The notes beneath the pieces are model-generated. The model did no database searches. It was given only the letters and a program-made list of their open reading frames with translations, and was not told the DNA's origin. Positions 18,043 through 27,192 of a stretch of 44,787 bases of DNA are shown here, piece after piece. The position numbers were made by a program, and so were the translations under genes. The stretch lies in assembly GCA_015067025.1 (NCBI GenBank), contig SVNC01000016.1:1-44787 (forward strand). The letters run 5' to 3'. Source of the DNA: Oscillospiraceae bacterium. Its GTDB lineage: Bacteria > Bacillota > Clostridia > Oscillospirales > Ruminococcaceae. Position 1 is the stretch's first letter, and every line of letters begins with the position of its first letter.

Positions 18043-20475
18043 TTATCTGCTGTTTGAAGAGGTCTTGTCGTCCTCGTCACCGTTTCCGAGTTCATCCTTT
18101 ACAAGCAGGGTCTCGCCGCCGTGCTTTTCCCAGTATTGATAGTACTTGCTATCCTTGATGGTCTTATGAGTGGAATCGCAGGTCTTGGGCAATGCATCCT
18201 TCTTATAATAGCCTACCGCCGTATTGGTACACTTGGAGGTTGCAAGCAGACCTGTTTCGGTACAGTATTTCTTTTCAACTACGTTACTGTCCTTGTGGAA
18301 GGTCTTGATAGAATTTTCGTCCACGATCTGAACCATAAAATTATGCCATACCTTACCTAAAGGAATATAGTTTGCACCGGTTATTTTCTTATTGTCATCA
18401 TAACCGAGTCGGACAACGCCTAAATATTCAGGTGTAAGTCCTGCAAAGGCTACGATACGTTCGTCGTTTGAAGTACCTGTCTTACCGACTACTTCTATGC
18501 CGTTTATCTTAGCATAGCTACCTGAGCTGTTGGCGTTATTGATAACCTGCATCATAGCTCTGTTTGTTATATAGGCACTGTCTGCACCCATTACTCTTTC
18601 GCCGAGAGGTTCCTGCTCAAGTACTACGTTATCGTTGTAATCTGTTATAACGCTATAAAGCTTCTGCTCGTAATATACACCGCCACTGCCGAACATCTGA
18701 TATGCTCCGGCAAGCTCTAAAAGTGTCATACCATAGGTAAGCTGACCTAAAGCTACAGGTGAATAGCTTCTGTCGTAGGTGTAATCAAGAGAACTAATGT
18801 GAAGCTTTTCTGTAAGGAAGTTAAAGCAGGTATCAATACCAAGTGCGTCACAAAGTCTTACTGCAATGGTATTCTTGGATTGTGCCACTGCATCCCATAC
18901 AGGCATATAGATATTCTTGCCGTCTATCTGCACGCCGTAGTCATATTCAAAGTTCATAGGCCATGTGCTGCCGTCAGGAAGCTCGATAGCCTTATCGTAA
19001 ACCATTGAAGAGTAGGTTACCAGATTCTGATCTATCGCCTGACCATATACTGAAATCGGCTTCATTGTAGAACCGATAGGAAGGATCGCCTGCGTAGCTC
19101 TGTTGAAGCAGCTATCACCGGGTTTGTCACCGATACCGCCTGCAAGAGCAACTACCGTACCTCTGTAATCGGTCAGTACAAATGCACTCTGTATGAGATT
19201 TTCCTCTATGGCAGTCTTATCATAGCTGTAGAAGAAATTGTTGGGATCGCGATAGAATTCTTCAAGCTTTTCCTGTATCTCCATATCCATATTGAGATAT
19301 ATCTTGTAGCCGCCTTTATAAAGGTCTTCCTTAGCCTCTTCATAGGTAAGTCCCTTTGCAACCGCAAGGTCTTCGATTACCTGCTCTATAGCGGCGTCAA
19401 CGTACCAGTTCTGAGAGATCTCATATTCATCCCAGCGATACGCCTCGTAGGTGTCTACGTCATCGTAAAGCTTGTCTTCATCTGTTTCGATACCGCTTTC
19501 GGTATCCTCTGTATCTTCGTTTGTGCCGTAATATTCTTCATATCTGGGATCTGTATAGCCGTATGCGTCGCCTGATACGATAAGTCGGAACTTTACCTGC
19601 TCCTTCTTTGCTTCTTCATATTCGTCAGTGGTAATAAGACCCTGGTCATACATATTTTTCAGAACATAAAGCTGCTTTCTCTTTGATTCTGCTAAATCGG
19701 CATAAGGATTGAGCACACTGGGGGAAGGGGTGATACCTGCAAGTATCGCACTTTCTGCAATGGTAAGCTGGTCTACCGTCTTACCAAAATAATAGTAAGC
19801 CGCTGAGCCTACGCCGTAAACCGTACCGCCGAGAGGTACACGGTTGAGATATGCTTCAAGTATATCGATCTTTGTATATCTTGTTTCAAGTGTCAGAGCA
19901 CGGAAAATCTCTCTTATCTTTCTCTCGGGGGTTACTCTGTCATCGCCTGTAATGTTCTTTACAAGCTGCTGGGTTATGGTAGAACCACCCTGACCATAGC
20001 CGTTAAAGAGTGTTGAGATGGTAACGCTTACCGTTCTTCTCCAGTCAACGCCCTCATGCTCGTAGAAACGCTGGTCTTCGGTTGAAGTAAAAGCGTCCTG
20101 CAGATGCTGAGGAATTATCTCCATATCTGCCCATATTCTGTTTTCGTCACCTGACAGACGCTTTATTTCTACAACGTTTCCGTCCTTGTCGTTGGCGTAG
20201 ATAAAGCTGGTGTAGCTAAGCTCTACGTTCTTAAGGTCGACGTCAAAGGCGGTATCAGCAAACTGCATTACATATACCACGAGTGCTGTAGCCACGATAC
20301 AGATAGTGATTATCATTATCAGTATAAGGCTTAAGACTGTAGTGCCGATAACGCCAAGCACTTTCTTTATCGTATCAAGTGTGCTGCCCTTTTTCTTTTT
20401 TGAATTTTTCTTTTTTGTTTTAGTATCCTGAAGCTCGTCATCGACGCTCAGATACTGAACTTTTTTATCGCTCAT
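18043..20475 (-). CDS. class A penicillin-binding protein (PBP1A-like)
   Basis: An 810-residue bifunctional peptidoglycan synthase. Short basic cytoplasmic tail (KKKNSKKKKG), one membrane segment (about 38-72), GT51 glycosyltransferase with catalytic Glu in EDQRFYEHEG (E133) and GGSTITQQLVKN, then a transpeptidase with STMK (S469, K472), SKN (533-535) and KTGTS (664-668). Between the two domains is an acidic, Tyr-rich insert (about 307-352). The C-terminus has a Cys-containing segment and ends in an acidic tail (GNGDEDDKTSSNSR). AAAGGATG precedes the ATG. Confidence 0.95.
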   Translation of the reverse strand: MSDKKVQYLSVDDELQDTKTKKKNSKKKKGSTLDTIKKVLGVIGTTVLSLILIMIITICIVATALVVYVMQFADTAFDVDLKNVELSYTSFIYANDKDGNVVEIKRLSGDENRIWADMEIIPQHLQDAFTSTEDQRFYEHEGVDWRRTVSVTISTLFNGYGQGGSTITQQLVKNITGDDRVTPERKIREIFRALTLETRYTKIDILEAYLNRVPLGGTVYGVGSAAYYYFGKTVDQLTIAESAILAGITPSPSVLNPYADLAESKRKQLYVLKNMYDQGLITTDEYEEAKKEQVKFRLIVSGDAYGYTDPRYEEYYGTNEDTEDTESGIETDEDKLYDDVDTYEAYRWDEYEISQNWYVDAAIEQVIEDLAVAKGLTYEEAKEDLYKGGYKIYLNMDMEIQEKLEEFYRDPNNFFYSYDKTAIEENLIQSAFVLTDYRGTVVALAGGIGDKPGDSCFNRATQAILPIGSTMKPISVYGQAIDQNLVTYSSMVYDKAIELPDGSTWPMNFEYDYGVQIDGKNIYMPVWDAVAQSKNTIAVRLCDALGIDTCFNFLTEKLHISSLDYTYDRSYSPVALGQLTYGMTLLELAGAYQMFGSGGVYYEQKLYSVITDYNDNVVLEQEPLGERVMGADSAYITNRAMMQVINNANSSGSYAKINGIEVVGKTGTSNDERIVAFAGLTPEYLGVVRLGYDDNKKITGANYIPLGKVWHNFMVQIVDENSIKTFHKDSNVVEKKYCTETGLLATSKCTNTAVGYYKKDALPKTCDSTHKTIKDSKYYQYWEKHGGETLLVKDELGNGDEDDKTSSNSR

Positions 20476-20584
20476 ATTTTATCATCCTTTTTCACGGTAA
20501 ACCGATAATTCGGCTGATTTTATGTATATCCACTGTAAATTAAGCCCCACTATTTTTGAGTATAGTTTTTCAGCTTACCTATAG

Positions 20585-20613
20585 AGTATATCACAAAACA
20601 ATAAAAATGTTAA
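20585..20613 (-). promoter_or_regulatory. sigma-A promoter of the PBP gene
   Basis: TTAACA (20608-20613), 17-nt spacer, TATACT (20585-20590), about 110 bp upstream of the PBP start, in the divergent region shared with queT. Confidence 0.75.
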
Positions 20614-20693
20614 GAGTTTTCACAGAAATTTTTAGAAATTTTTCATTTTCATCACTTTTTATGGCTTTTTTTGTTATTTCTGACACAAAGAGC

Positions 20694-20722
20694 TTGAAAA
20701 TTTTCTGATTTAGTGCTATACT
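20694..20722 (+). promoter_or_regulatory. sigma-A promoter of queT
   Basis: TTGAAA (20694-20699), 17-nt spacer, TATACT (20717-20722). The start of transcription should fall within a few bases of 20729, or the -10 lies very close to the start of the predicted riboswitch. Confidence 0.75.
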
Positions 20723-20796
20723 TTCTCCTTGTGAGTTCGCAAAATCCTCACCTTCCCGCAAATTCTGCGGGATAAATCAAAACTACGAAAGGAAAA
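20721..20796 (+). promoter_or_regulatory. preQ1 riboswitch candidate (class III-like) upstream of queT
   Basis: The leader holds a hairpin GTGAG/CTCAC (20731-20735 with 20747-20751) whose loop reads TTCGCAAAAT, a second hairpin CCCGCA/TGCGGG (20755-20760 with 20766-20771), and then an A-rich strand ATAAATCAAAACTA running into AAAGGA. CTTTC (20721-20725) can pair with GAAAG (20787-20791), which covers the ribosome binding site. This order of hairpin, A-rich tail and sequestered Shine-Dalgarno matches preQ1 riboswitches; the extra hairpin suggests class III, reported upstream of queT in Ruminococcaceae-type genomes. Class is inferred, not computed; pairing at 20721 conflicts with a transcription start after 20727, so P1 may be shorter. 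Confidence 0.7.
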
Positions 20797-20803
20797 CTGA
20801 ATA

Positions 20804-21304
20804 ATGAAAAACAAAAAAGCACTGTATATAACGCAGGCTGCTATGGTTGCCGCAATTTACGTCGTACTGACCTACATCGTAAATATGACGGGCCTTGCAA
20901 ACGGTGTTGTACAGATAAGACTATCGGAGGCGTTATGTATTCTCCCCGCCTTTATGCCTGCCGCCGTCCCCGGATTATTTATAGGTTGTCTGATTTCAAA
21001 CCTCATCTGCGGTGCAGTTATATGGGACGTTATATTCGGCAGTCTTGCAACTCTTATCGGAGCGGTTATCACCTATCTGCTGAGAAAAAAACCAAAGTGG
21101 CTGTTACCTGTTCCGGCAATTTTATCGAACACGATAGTAATTCCCATTCTGCTGACCTATGCTTATGGAGTGGAGGATGCAATATGGTTCTCAGCAATTA
21201 CCGTATTTTTAGGTGAATTCATCTCCTGCGGAATTTTAGGTATGCTTTTATACCATTCGCTGAACAGTCCACATATCAGAAAAATATTTACAGATCAAAA
21301 ATGA
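20804..21304 (+). CDS. queT: queuosine-precursor ECF transporter S component QueT
   Basis: A 166-residue membrane protein with about six helices. It shows the QueT family pattern: TQAAMVAAIYVVLTY at the start, VQIRLSEALCILP, and a GLFIGCLISNL segment. It is the substrate-binding subunit of an energy-coupling-factor transporter taking up a queuosine precursor (preQ0/preQ1); the ATPase and T subunits must be encoded elsewhere. The preQ1-type leader directly upstream supports the assignment. AAAGGA lies 10 nt before the ATG. Confidence 0.92.
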   Translation: MKNKKALYITQAAMVAAIYVVLTYIVNMTGLANGVVQIRLSEALCILPAFMPAAVPGLFIGCLISNLICGAVIWDVIFGSLATLIGAVITYLLRKKPKWLLPVPAILSNTIVIPILLTYAYGVEDAIWFSAITVFLGEFISCGILGMLLYHSLNSPHIRKIFTDQK

Positions 21305-21312
21305 TGCATAAA

Positions 21313-21340
21313 AAAATCACCGTATCGCTACGGTGATTTT
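21313..21340. terminator. bidirectional terminator between queT and the DUF4870-like gene
   Basis: AAAATCACCGTA pairs with TACGGTGATTTT (12 bp) around a TCGC loop, with T-runs on both sides (TTTTTATTT on plus, TTTTTTTATG on minus). It separates two convergent genes. Confidence 0.92.
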
Positions 21341-21361
21341 TATTTCGTTTAATTTCAGAAA

Positions 21362-21772
21362 TTACTTTAAAATTCTGATCTTGCCGATAAGGGGGAGTTC
21401 CTTAGCCTTACCTGTAGCAGCGTTGATGATACCGAGTATCATAAGTGCAAAAATAACAAGACCGAGTACACCGCTTACGATACCTGCAATGATAGGACCA
21501 ACAACGGGAACGAATGCAAGGATGATTGCAACGATAGCAATTACAATACCGATTGCAACGTCAGCAATAAAGAGTACGAGACCCTGGTTTGTGTGGAACT
21601 TTGCAAACTTGGAGTCTTTTGCTACGAGCAGAGGAATAAGGAATAAGATACCGATGTAAGCGAGTATCGCCATAATCTTATTGCTTTCGATGTCGCTCTG
21701 ATCAAAGCTGCTTGTTGTGTCGGCTGTGTTTAAAACATCCTTTGCCATTTCTTCAAAATTGTTTTCTGCCAT
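21362..21772 (-). CDS. small DUF4870-like membrane protein
   Basis: A 136-residue protein from the ATG at 21772, which has AGGAGG 9 nt before it. The frame stays open further upstream, but that part overlaps the promoter and is not coding. An acidic soluble start (MAENNFEEMAKDVLNTAD) precedes three or four hydrophobic helices with ILAYIGILFLIPLLVAKDS and FAKFHTNQGLVLFI, the typical DUF4870/Tic20-like pattern of a helix pair joined by a F-x-x-x-H-x-x-Q-G-L motif. Function unknown. Strong own promoter; single-gene unit. Confidence 0.87.
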   Translation of the reverse strand: MAENNFEEMAKDVLNTADTTSSFDQSDIESNKIMAILAYIGILFLIPLLVAKDSKFAKFHTNQGLVLFIADVAIGIVIAIVAIILAFVPVVGPIIAGIVSGVLGLVIFALMILGIINAATGKAKELPLIGKIRILK

Positions 21773-21824
21773 TTTATTAAACCTCCTGATTTTTTCGACT
21801 TCTGTCGATTTCTTTCCATAAGTT

Positions 21825-21853
21825 ATTATAAAGCAATAATTCATCTTTGTCAA
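21825..21853 (-). promoter_or_regulatory. sigma-A promoter of the DUF4870-like gene
   Basis: TTGACA (21848-21853), 17-nt spacer, TATAAT (21825-21830): full consensus at both boxes, about 55 bp upstream of the ATG. Confidence 0.92.
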
Positions 21854-21947
21854 CTGATTTTTAAGTAATTTTCCGGTGAAAACGATTGCAATTTTTAGGT
21901 ATATAACCGCAACTACGCCCTTTGTATTTAAATATAGTAAAAAAGTA

Positions 21948-21976
21948 TTGCAATTATTGCCTTTTTGTGATACAAT
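21948..21976 (+). promoter_or_regulatory. promoter of the aminotransferase-trpS-ABC unit
   Basis: TTGCAA (21948-21953), 17-nt spacer with TGA before the -10, TACAAT (21971-21976). The next terminator in this direction is at 29362, so it may serve all five genes. The leader to the first start codon is about 110 nt. Confidence 0.75.
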
Positions 21977-22093
21977 TATTGCGATTGTAATCACAGCTCT
22001 CACCCAATGGAGCCGTTCACCTGATTTACAAAATATTAAAATAAGGAGGAAAAGTTATACCGACTTATGCGACGGTATGACCTATAATAAATT

Positions 22094-23278
22094 ATGAACG
22101 CATTTTCATACAGAGTTCAGTCATTGCAGCCATCAGCAATACGTGAAATTTTAAAATTTACATCAGATCCTACAGTTATAAGCTTTGCGGCAGGTAATCC
22201 TGCTCCTGAGGCTTTTCCCGTTGAAGAGGTGCAGAGAATTACGAACGAAATTCTTACTTCAGCACCCATTGACGCTCTTCAGTATTCTATTACAGAGGGA
22301 TATACTCCCCTTCGTAACTGGATAAAGGAGGATCTTGCAAAGAAAAATATGTTTGATAAGAACGAGGATGAAGTCGTTATCACCTCGGGCGCACAGCAGG
22401 CAATAGAGGTAGTTACCAAGGAGATATGCAACGAGGGTGACGTGATTATATGCGAAGCACCTACCTTTATCGGCTCACTTAACGCCTTCCGTTCATACAA
22501 CGCTAAGCTTGTAGGCGTTGAAATGGAGGATGACGGTATCAACATCGAAAAGTTAGAGGATGCTCTGAAAAAGTATCAGAGAACAGCATTCATCTATCTC
22601 ATCCCTAATTTCCAGAACCCCACAGGTAAGACTATGAGCCTCGAAAAGCGTAAGCAGGTCTTAGCTCTTGCTGAAAAGTACAACGTATACATATTGGAGG
22701 ACAACCCCTACGGAGATCTAAGATACATCGGTGAGGACGTTCCTACGATAAAGTCCCTTGACAAAACGGGCAAGGTGCTTTATGCAGGAAGCTTCTCAAA
22801 GGTGCTTGCTCCCGGTCTTCGTGTAGGTTACTTATGTGCTCCTCAGAACGTTATATCAAAGGCTGTGGTTTGTATGCAAGTATCTACGGTACATACCTCC
22901 ATACTGCCTCAGATGATATGCCACAAGTTCGTTACAGAAAACGACTTTGAAGCACATCTTGAAATGCTTCGTGAGATTTACAGAAAGAAAGCGGATCTTA
23001 TGCTGACAAATCTCAAGATGTATATGCCTAAATCCATTAAATTTACAGAGCCTGAGGGCGGATTATTCATCTGGGGTACTCTCCCCGACGGCGATATGAG
23101 CTATTTCTGTAAGAAGGCAGTAAAGAACAAGGTTGCAGTAGTACCCGGCAACGCATTCTTAACAAACGAAAACGACCCCTGCCTGTCATTCAGACTGAAT
23201 TACTCAACACCCACAGACGAACAGATCGTTGAGGGCGTAAAGATCCTTGCAGAAGTTGCAAAGACAATGTACAAATAA
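22094..23278 (+). CDS. PLP-dependent aminotransferase, class I/II (2-aminoadipate/LysN-like)
   Basis: A 394-residue fold-type I aminotransferase. SFSKVLAPGLRVGY carries the PLP-binding Lys (K236); PNFQNPTGKTM and NPYGDLRY are the usual cofactor- and substrate-binding segments. Similar to MocR-derived and LysN-type transaminases; the amino acid used cannot be read from sequence. The start is unusual: a stop codon lies two codons before the ATG, and the strong AAGGAGG is 45 nt upstream with a 6-bp hairpin (ATACCG/CGGTAT) between them. trpS follows after 19 bp. Confidence 0.92.
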   Translation: MNAFSYRVQSLQPSAIREILKFTSDPTVISFAAGNPAPEAFPVEEVQRITNEILTSAPIDALQYSITEGYTPLRNWIKEDLAKKNMFDKNEDEVVITSGAQQAIEVVTKEICNEGDVIICEAPTFIGSLNAFRSYNAKLVGVEMEDDGINIEKLEDALKKYQRTAFIYLIPNFQNPTGKTMSLEKRKQVLALAEKYNVYILEDNPYGDLRYIGEDVPTIKSLDKTGKVLYAGSFSKVLAPGLRVGYLCAPQNVISKAVVCMQVSTVHTSILPQMICHKFVTENDFEAHLEMLREIYRKKADLMLTNLKMYMPKSIKFTEPEGGLFIWGTLPDGDMSYFCKKAVKNKVAVVPGNAFLTNENDPCLSFRLNYSTPTDEQIVEGVKILAEVAKTMYK

Positions 23279-23297
23279 TTTAAGGACGGATATAACA

Positions 23298-24296
23298 ATG
23301 GAAAAAACAAAAAAGCGTATATTCAGCGGCATACAGCCCACAAATACACCGCACCTCGGAAACTACCTTGGTGCACTGGTAAACTGGATCAAATTACAGG
23401 ATGAGTATGAATGCACCTACAGTATAGTAGACCTTCACTCTATCACGGTAAGACAGGACCCTCAGAAATTAAAGAAGCAGATAAACGAAAGCTATGCTCT
23501 GTTACTTGCTATGGGCGTTGACCCTGATAAGTCAACCGCCTTCGTACAGAGCCACAACTGCCAGCATGCAGAGCTTTCATGGGTGCTCTCCTGCTATACA
23601 CAGTTCGGTGAGCTTTCAAGAATGACACAGTTCAAGGATAAATCAGCAAAGCATCCCGAAAACGTAAACGCAGGTCTTTTCACTTACCCCGTACTTATGG
23701 CGGCTGATATTCTTGCATATCAGGCAGATTTAGTACCCGTAGGTATCGATCAGAAGCAGCATTTAGAGCTTGCAAGAAACATTGCACAGCGTTTCAATCA
23801 GGTGCACGGCGATACCTTTATCGTGCCTGAACCTTACATTGCAAAGACCGGTGCTAAGGTAATGTCACTTCAGAGTCCTGAAAAGAAGATGTCAAAGTCT
23901 GATGAAAACCCCAACGGAAGCATTTCAGTACTTGACGACAGAGATACCATCATAAGAAAATTCAAGCGTGCAGTAACAGACAGTGAAGCAGTAATTGCCT
24001 ATCGTGAAGGTAAGGACGGCATAAACAACCTTATGTCAATCTACAGTGCTGTTACTGATAAGTCCTTTGAGGAAATAGAAAAGGAATTTGCAGGAAAGGG
24101 CTACGGCGAATTCAAGCTTGCAGTAGGCGAAGTGGTAGCAGACCACTTAGCACCCGTACAAAACGAATTTGCCAAGATAATCGCTGACAAAAAGTATATT
24201 GACGAGTGTATGAGAAAGGGTGCTGAAAAAGCATTCAAGACAACAAGAAAGACACTCCAGAAGGTATATAAAAAGGTTGGCTTTATAGTTCTTTAA
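23298..24296 (+). CDS. trpS: tryptophan--tRNA ligase
   Basis: A 332-residue class I synthetase of normal length. HIGH-type motif PTNTPHLGNYLGAL (about residue 15) and KMSKSDEN (about 197); GVDPDKSTAFVQSH and VPVGIDQKQHLELARN are typical of TrpRS. The ATG at 23298 follows AAGGACGG by 8 nt and opens with MEKTKKRIFSGIQ. There is no T-box leader; it is read through from the aminotransferase gene. Confidence 0.96.
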   Translation: MEKTKKRIFSGIQPTNTPHLGNYLGALVNWIKLQDEYECTYSIVDLHSITVRQDPQKLKKQINESYALLLAMGVDPDKSTAFVQSHNCQHAELSWVLSCYTQFGELSRMTQFKDKSAKHPENVNAGLFTYPVLMAADILAYQADLVPVGIDQKQHLELARNIAQRFNQVHGDTFIVPEPYIAKTGAKVMSLQSPEKKMSKSDENPNGSISVLDDRDTIIRKFKRAVTDSEAVIAYREGKDGINNLMSIYSAVTDKSFEEIEKEFAGKGYGEFKLAVGEVVADHLAPVQNEFAKIIADKKYIDECMRKGAEKAFKTTRKTLQKVYKKVGFIVL

Positions 24297-24343
24297 GCCT
24301 GTGACTCTTTTCCTTTCCTTTAAAGAGAAAGGAACAGTCATAA

Positions 24344-26617
24344 ATGAAAATGAAATACTTCGACAAGCTGACAATAGCCGTTGAGGATGCATTTATAAAA
24401 AGAGCAGTTGATACGGAAAAACTGCTTTACTGCGTTAAGGCAGATATGGATGCCGACGGATGCTATTATGACGTATACATCACCTTTGATGAAAATAAGC
24501 TGTATATATTATCAGGCTATGACAGACTTGTCAAGAACAAAAAGACCTTTGATTCGCAGTTTGACTTCAAGGATTTCTGCGAATTTGATAACTCGGATAT
24601 AGACGAGCTTTACGTTGACCGTTATCAGTTTACGGCTCGTCTTATGGCAAAAATGAAAGACGGTGACAGTAAACAGCTTGCACTTTTCTCGGGCGGATTT
24701 TCGGAAAAGTTCGAGCAGTTTTGTCGTCGCTATTCGACAATTAAAAAAGGGGAAACTCCCGATGATTCAGCACTTGACGACAAGAACCTTTATTGTCCCA
24801 AGTGCGAAAGGAAGTACCCCGACCCCAACAGAGCCTTTTGTCCCCATTGTACTAAACGTACCTGGGTTTTCAAGAGGCTTTTAGGCATGTTCAAAGATTA
24901 TAAGGTACAGATCATTATAATCCTTGTGCTTATAGGTATTTCGGTGGCTCTGGGACTTATCTCTCCCTACTTTGGAACCAAGCTTTTATACGACGAGGTT
25001 CTGACCGAGGGGGGAGAATATTACGGACAGATATTATTCGTAATACTTGGTATGGCGTCATTTTCGCTGGTTTCAACTATCTTCTCTATAGTTTACGGAA
25101 TAATAATCAGTATAGTGACACCGCAGGTAATACATAAGCTACGCACAAGCATATTTGCATCAATGCAGAAGCTGTCGTTATCCTTCTTTACTACAAAGCA
25201 GACCGGCTCTTTAATGGGCAGAGTAGACAGAGACAGCTTTGACGTATACTGCTTCTTCGTTGACATCGTGCCGCAGTTTATCGCAAATATGATAAAGATC
25301 TTAGGTCTTGTGGTACTGATGCTTATGGTAAATCCCATAATCGCCGTTTGTATGTTCTTAGTTGTATTTTTAGTACTGCTTTTTGAAGTGCTGTGGCTGA
25401 GAGGTCAACGCAGACACTGGAGAAACAGGGATATTGCAAGACGTGGTGTAAACGCGGTACTGACTGACGCTCTTAACGGTCACAGAGTCGTAAAGGCGTT
25501 TGCAAGAGAAGAGCAGGAAATAAGCCGTTTTGGCGTAAAGAACGACGGACTTTACACGGCAGAATATAACAGAGATAAGAGAAACGCACAGTTCTTTCCT
25601 TTCCAGACGGGACTTTATGCAGTCTGCAACGGACTTATCTACTGTCTTGGCGTTGCACTCGTTCTGCTTGGTAAATTGGAGCTTGGCGGTCTTACCCTGC
25701 TTATAAGCTACTTTGGTATCGTGTGGGATCCTATATTCTTCTTTATGTATATGGGTAACGACTGGGCGAGATGTACCGACGCCGCAGGCAGAATGTTTGA
25801 GATACTTGACAGCGAGCCTTCTGTAAAGCCTCCCCGTGAGCCTGCAGATATACCCGGCGGAATATTAAAGGGTGACATTTGCTTTAAGGACGTCACCTTT
25901 GAATATGAGGCAGGCAGACCGATACTTAAAAACATTTCTCTATCCACAAAGGCGGGAGAATTTACGGGTATTGTCGGCAAGACAGGTGCAGGTAAAACAA
26001 CTATCATCAACCTGATATCAAGAATGTACGACGTAACCTCAGGTGAAATAACGATAGACGGAATACCGGTAAAGAAGATACCCTTTGAAATTCTCAGAAA
26101 AAACATCGGCGTCGTATCTCAGGAAACCTATCTTTTTATGGGTACTATTGCGGACAATATACGCTATGCCCGTCCTGACGCTACTATGGAAGAGGTTATA
26201 GAAGCGGCTAAGAACGCCAACGCCCACGACTTTATAATGAAGCTGCCTGAGGGCTATGACACAGTAACAGGCAGTGGCGGCGTAAGTCTTTCAGGCGGTG
26301 AAAAGCAGAGAATTTCTATAGCAAGAGCACTTATACAAAAGCCTAACATTCTGATACTTGATGAAGCTACTGCGGCAATGGATACCGCTACGGAAAGAAA
26401 GATACAAAGTGCTATTGATAATCTAAAGGAGGGCAGAACGATCATTGCCATAGCCCACAGATTATCAACTCTCCGTGACGCTGACGCACTCTGCGTAATA
26501 GAAAACGGTGAGCTTAAGGAAAGCGGTACTCACGACGAGCTTATCCGTAGCGGCGGTAAATACTTTGACCTTTATAAGCTGCAGAGTATGTCGCTCAAAT
26601 CCATCGGAATTGACTGA
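24344..26617 (+). CDS. ABC exporter half-transporter with N-terminal accessory domain and zinc ribbon
   Basis: A 757-residue protein in three parts. Residues 1-140 form a soluble domain of beta strands (YDVYITFDENKLYIL, YQFTARLMAKM) that looks PH-like. Residues 151-169 are a zinc ribbon (C151-x2-C154-x11-C166-x2-C169). Residues 185-480 are a six-helix exporter transmembrane domain, and 505-757 an ATPase with GKTGAGKT (545-552), LSGGEKQ, LILDEATAAMD and an H-loop AHRLS. Partner of the second half-transporter; the DUF1854 gene lies between them. AAAGGA lies 10 nt before the ATG. Substrate unknown. Confidence 0.9.
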   Translation: MKMKYFDKLTIAVEDAFIKRAVDTEKLLYCVKADMDADGCYYDVYITFDENKLYILSGYDRLVKNKKTFDSQFDFKDFCEFDNSDIDELYVDRYQFTARLMAKMKDGDSKQLALFSGGFSEKFEQFCRRYSTIKKGETPDDSALDDKNLYCPKCERKYPDPNRAFCPHCTKRTWVFKRLLGMFKDYKVQIIIILVLIGISVALGLISPYFGTKLLYDEVLTEGGEYYGQILFVILGMASFSLVSTIFSIVYGIIISIVTPQVIHKLRTSIFASMQKLSLSFFTTKQTGSLMGRVDRDSFDVYCFFVDIVPQFIANMIKILGLVVLMLMVNPIIAVCMFLVVFLVLLFEVLWLRGQRRHWRNRDIARRGVNAVLTDALNGHRVVKAFAREEQEISRFGVKNDGLYTAEYNRDKRNAQFFPFQTGLYAVCNGLIYCLGVALVLLGKLELGGLTLLISYFGIVWDPIFFFMYMGNDWARCTDAAGRMFEILDSEPSVKPPREPADIPGGILKGDICFKDVTFEYEAGRPILKNISLSTKAGEFTGIVGKTGAGKTTIINLISRMYDVTSGEITIDGIPVKKIPFEILRKNIGVVSQETYLFMGTIADNIRYARPDATMEEVIEAAKNANAHDFIMKLPEGYDTVTGSGGVSLSGGEKQRISIARALIQKPNILILDEATAAMDTATERKIQSAIDNLKEGRTIIAIAHRLSTLRDADALCVIENGELKESGTHDELIRSGGKYFDLYKLQSMSLKSIGID

Positions 26618-26631
26618 GAAAGGAATATTTT

Positions 26632-27165
26632 ATGATAAAAAATACTGAATCGGTTTTTGAAGTGGATACGCTTAAAATACTTTCCGATGAAGATATAATT
26701 CTCCATAAGGCAGAAAGCGGTTTTTTAAATGCTGAAGCCTTCGGAGAAAAATATGAAAGAGTAAGCCTTACAAGGCTTATCCCCTTTGTAGATGAGGAAA
26801 AGTATATAAGCGTTACCTATAAGACCGAGGATAACGAATGGAAGGAGATAGGAGTAATAGAGGATATAAAAAAGCTCTCGGAAGAAAAACAGACTATCGT
26901 GAGAGAATATCTTTCCTTTAAATACTACATCCCTATAATTACAAAAATAAACAAGATCACTGACAACCGTATGGGTTATCTGTTTTTAGAAGCTGAAACC
27001 ACCGCAGGCACAAAAAAGATTGCAGTCAACGACTGGTGGCATAATTTCCGTATGATACAGAATAAAATGCTGTCTGTTACTGACGCTGACGGCAACCGCT
27101 ACTGTGTGCCCGAAATTGAAAAGCTTGACAAGGCGAGTGTTAAAAAGCTTCAGCTGTTCATTTAA
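26632..27165 (+). CDS. DUF1854 domain-containing protein
   Basis: A 177-residue soluble protein. It matches the DUF1854 pattern as I know it: KYISVTYKTEDNEWKEIGVIEDI, then EYLSFKYYIPIITKI, a region of the type GYLFLEAETTAGTKKIAV, and the ending VTDADGNRYCVPEIEKLD. DUF1854 proteins are found beside ABC exporters, for example in cyanophycin-linked clusters of Proteobacteria. Here it is placed exactly between two half-transporters (14 bp after one, 27 bp before the other), so it is probably a subunit or regulator of the pair. Its biochemical role is not known to me. Confidence 0.88.
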   Translation: MIKNTESVFEVDTLKILSDEDIILHKAESGFLNAEAFGEKYERVSLTRLIPFVDEEKYISVTYKTEDNEWKEIGVIEDIKKLSEEKQTIVREYLSFKYYIPIITKINKITDNRMGYLFLEAETTAGTKKIAVNDWWHNFRMIQNKMLSVTDADGNRYCVPEIEKLDKASVKKLQLFI

Positions 27166-27192
27166 ACCCATAGGAAGGAATGGCTATATAAT

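Noticed and set aside
21773-22003. N-terminal extension of the DUF4870-like protein to 213 residues
   Set aside because: It would translate through a consensus promoter; the ATG at 21772 has AGGAGG at good distance.
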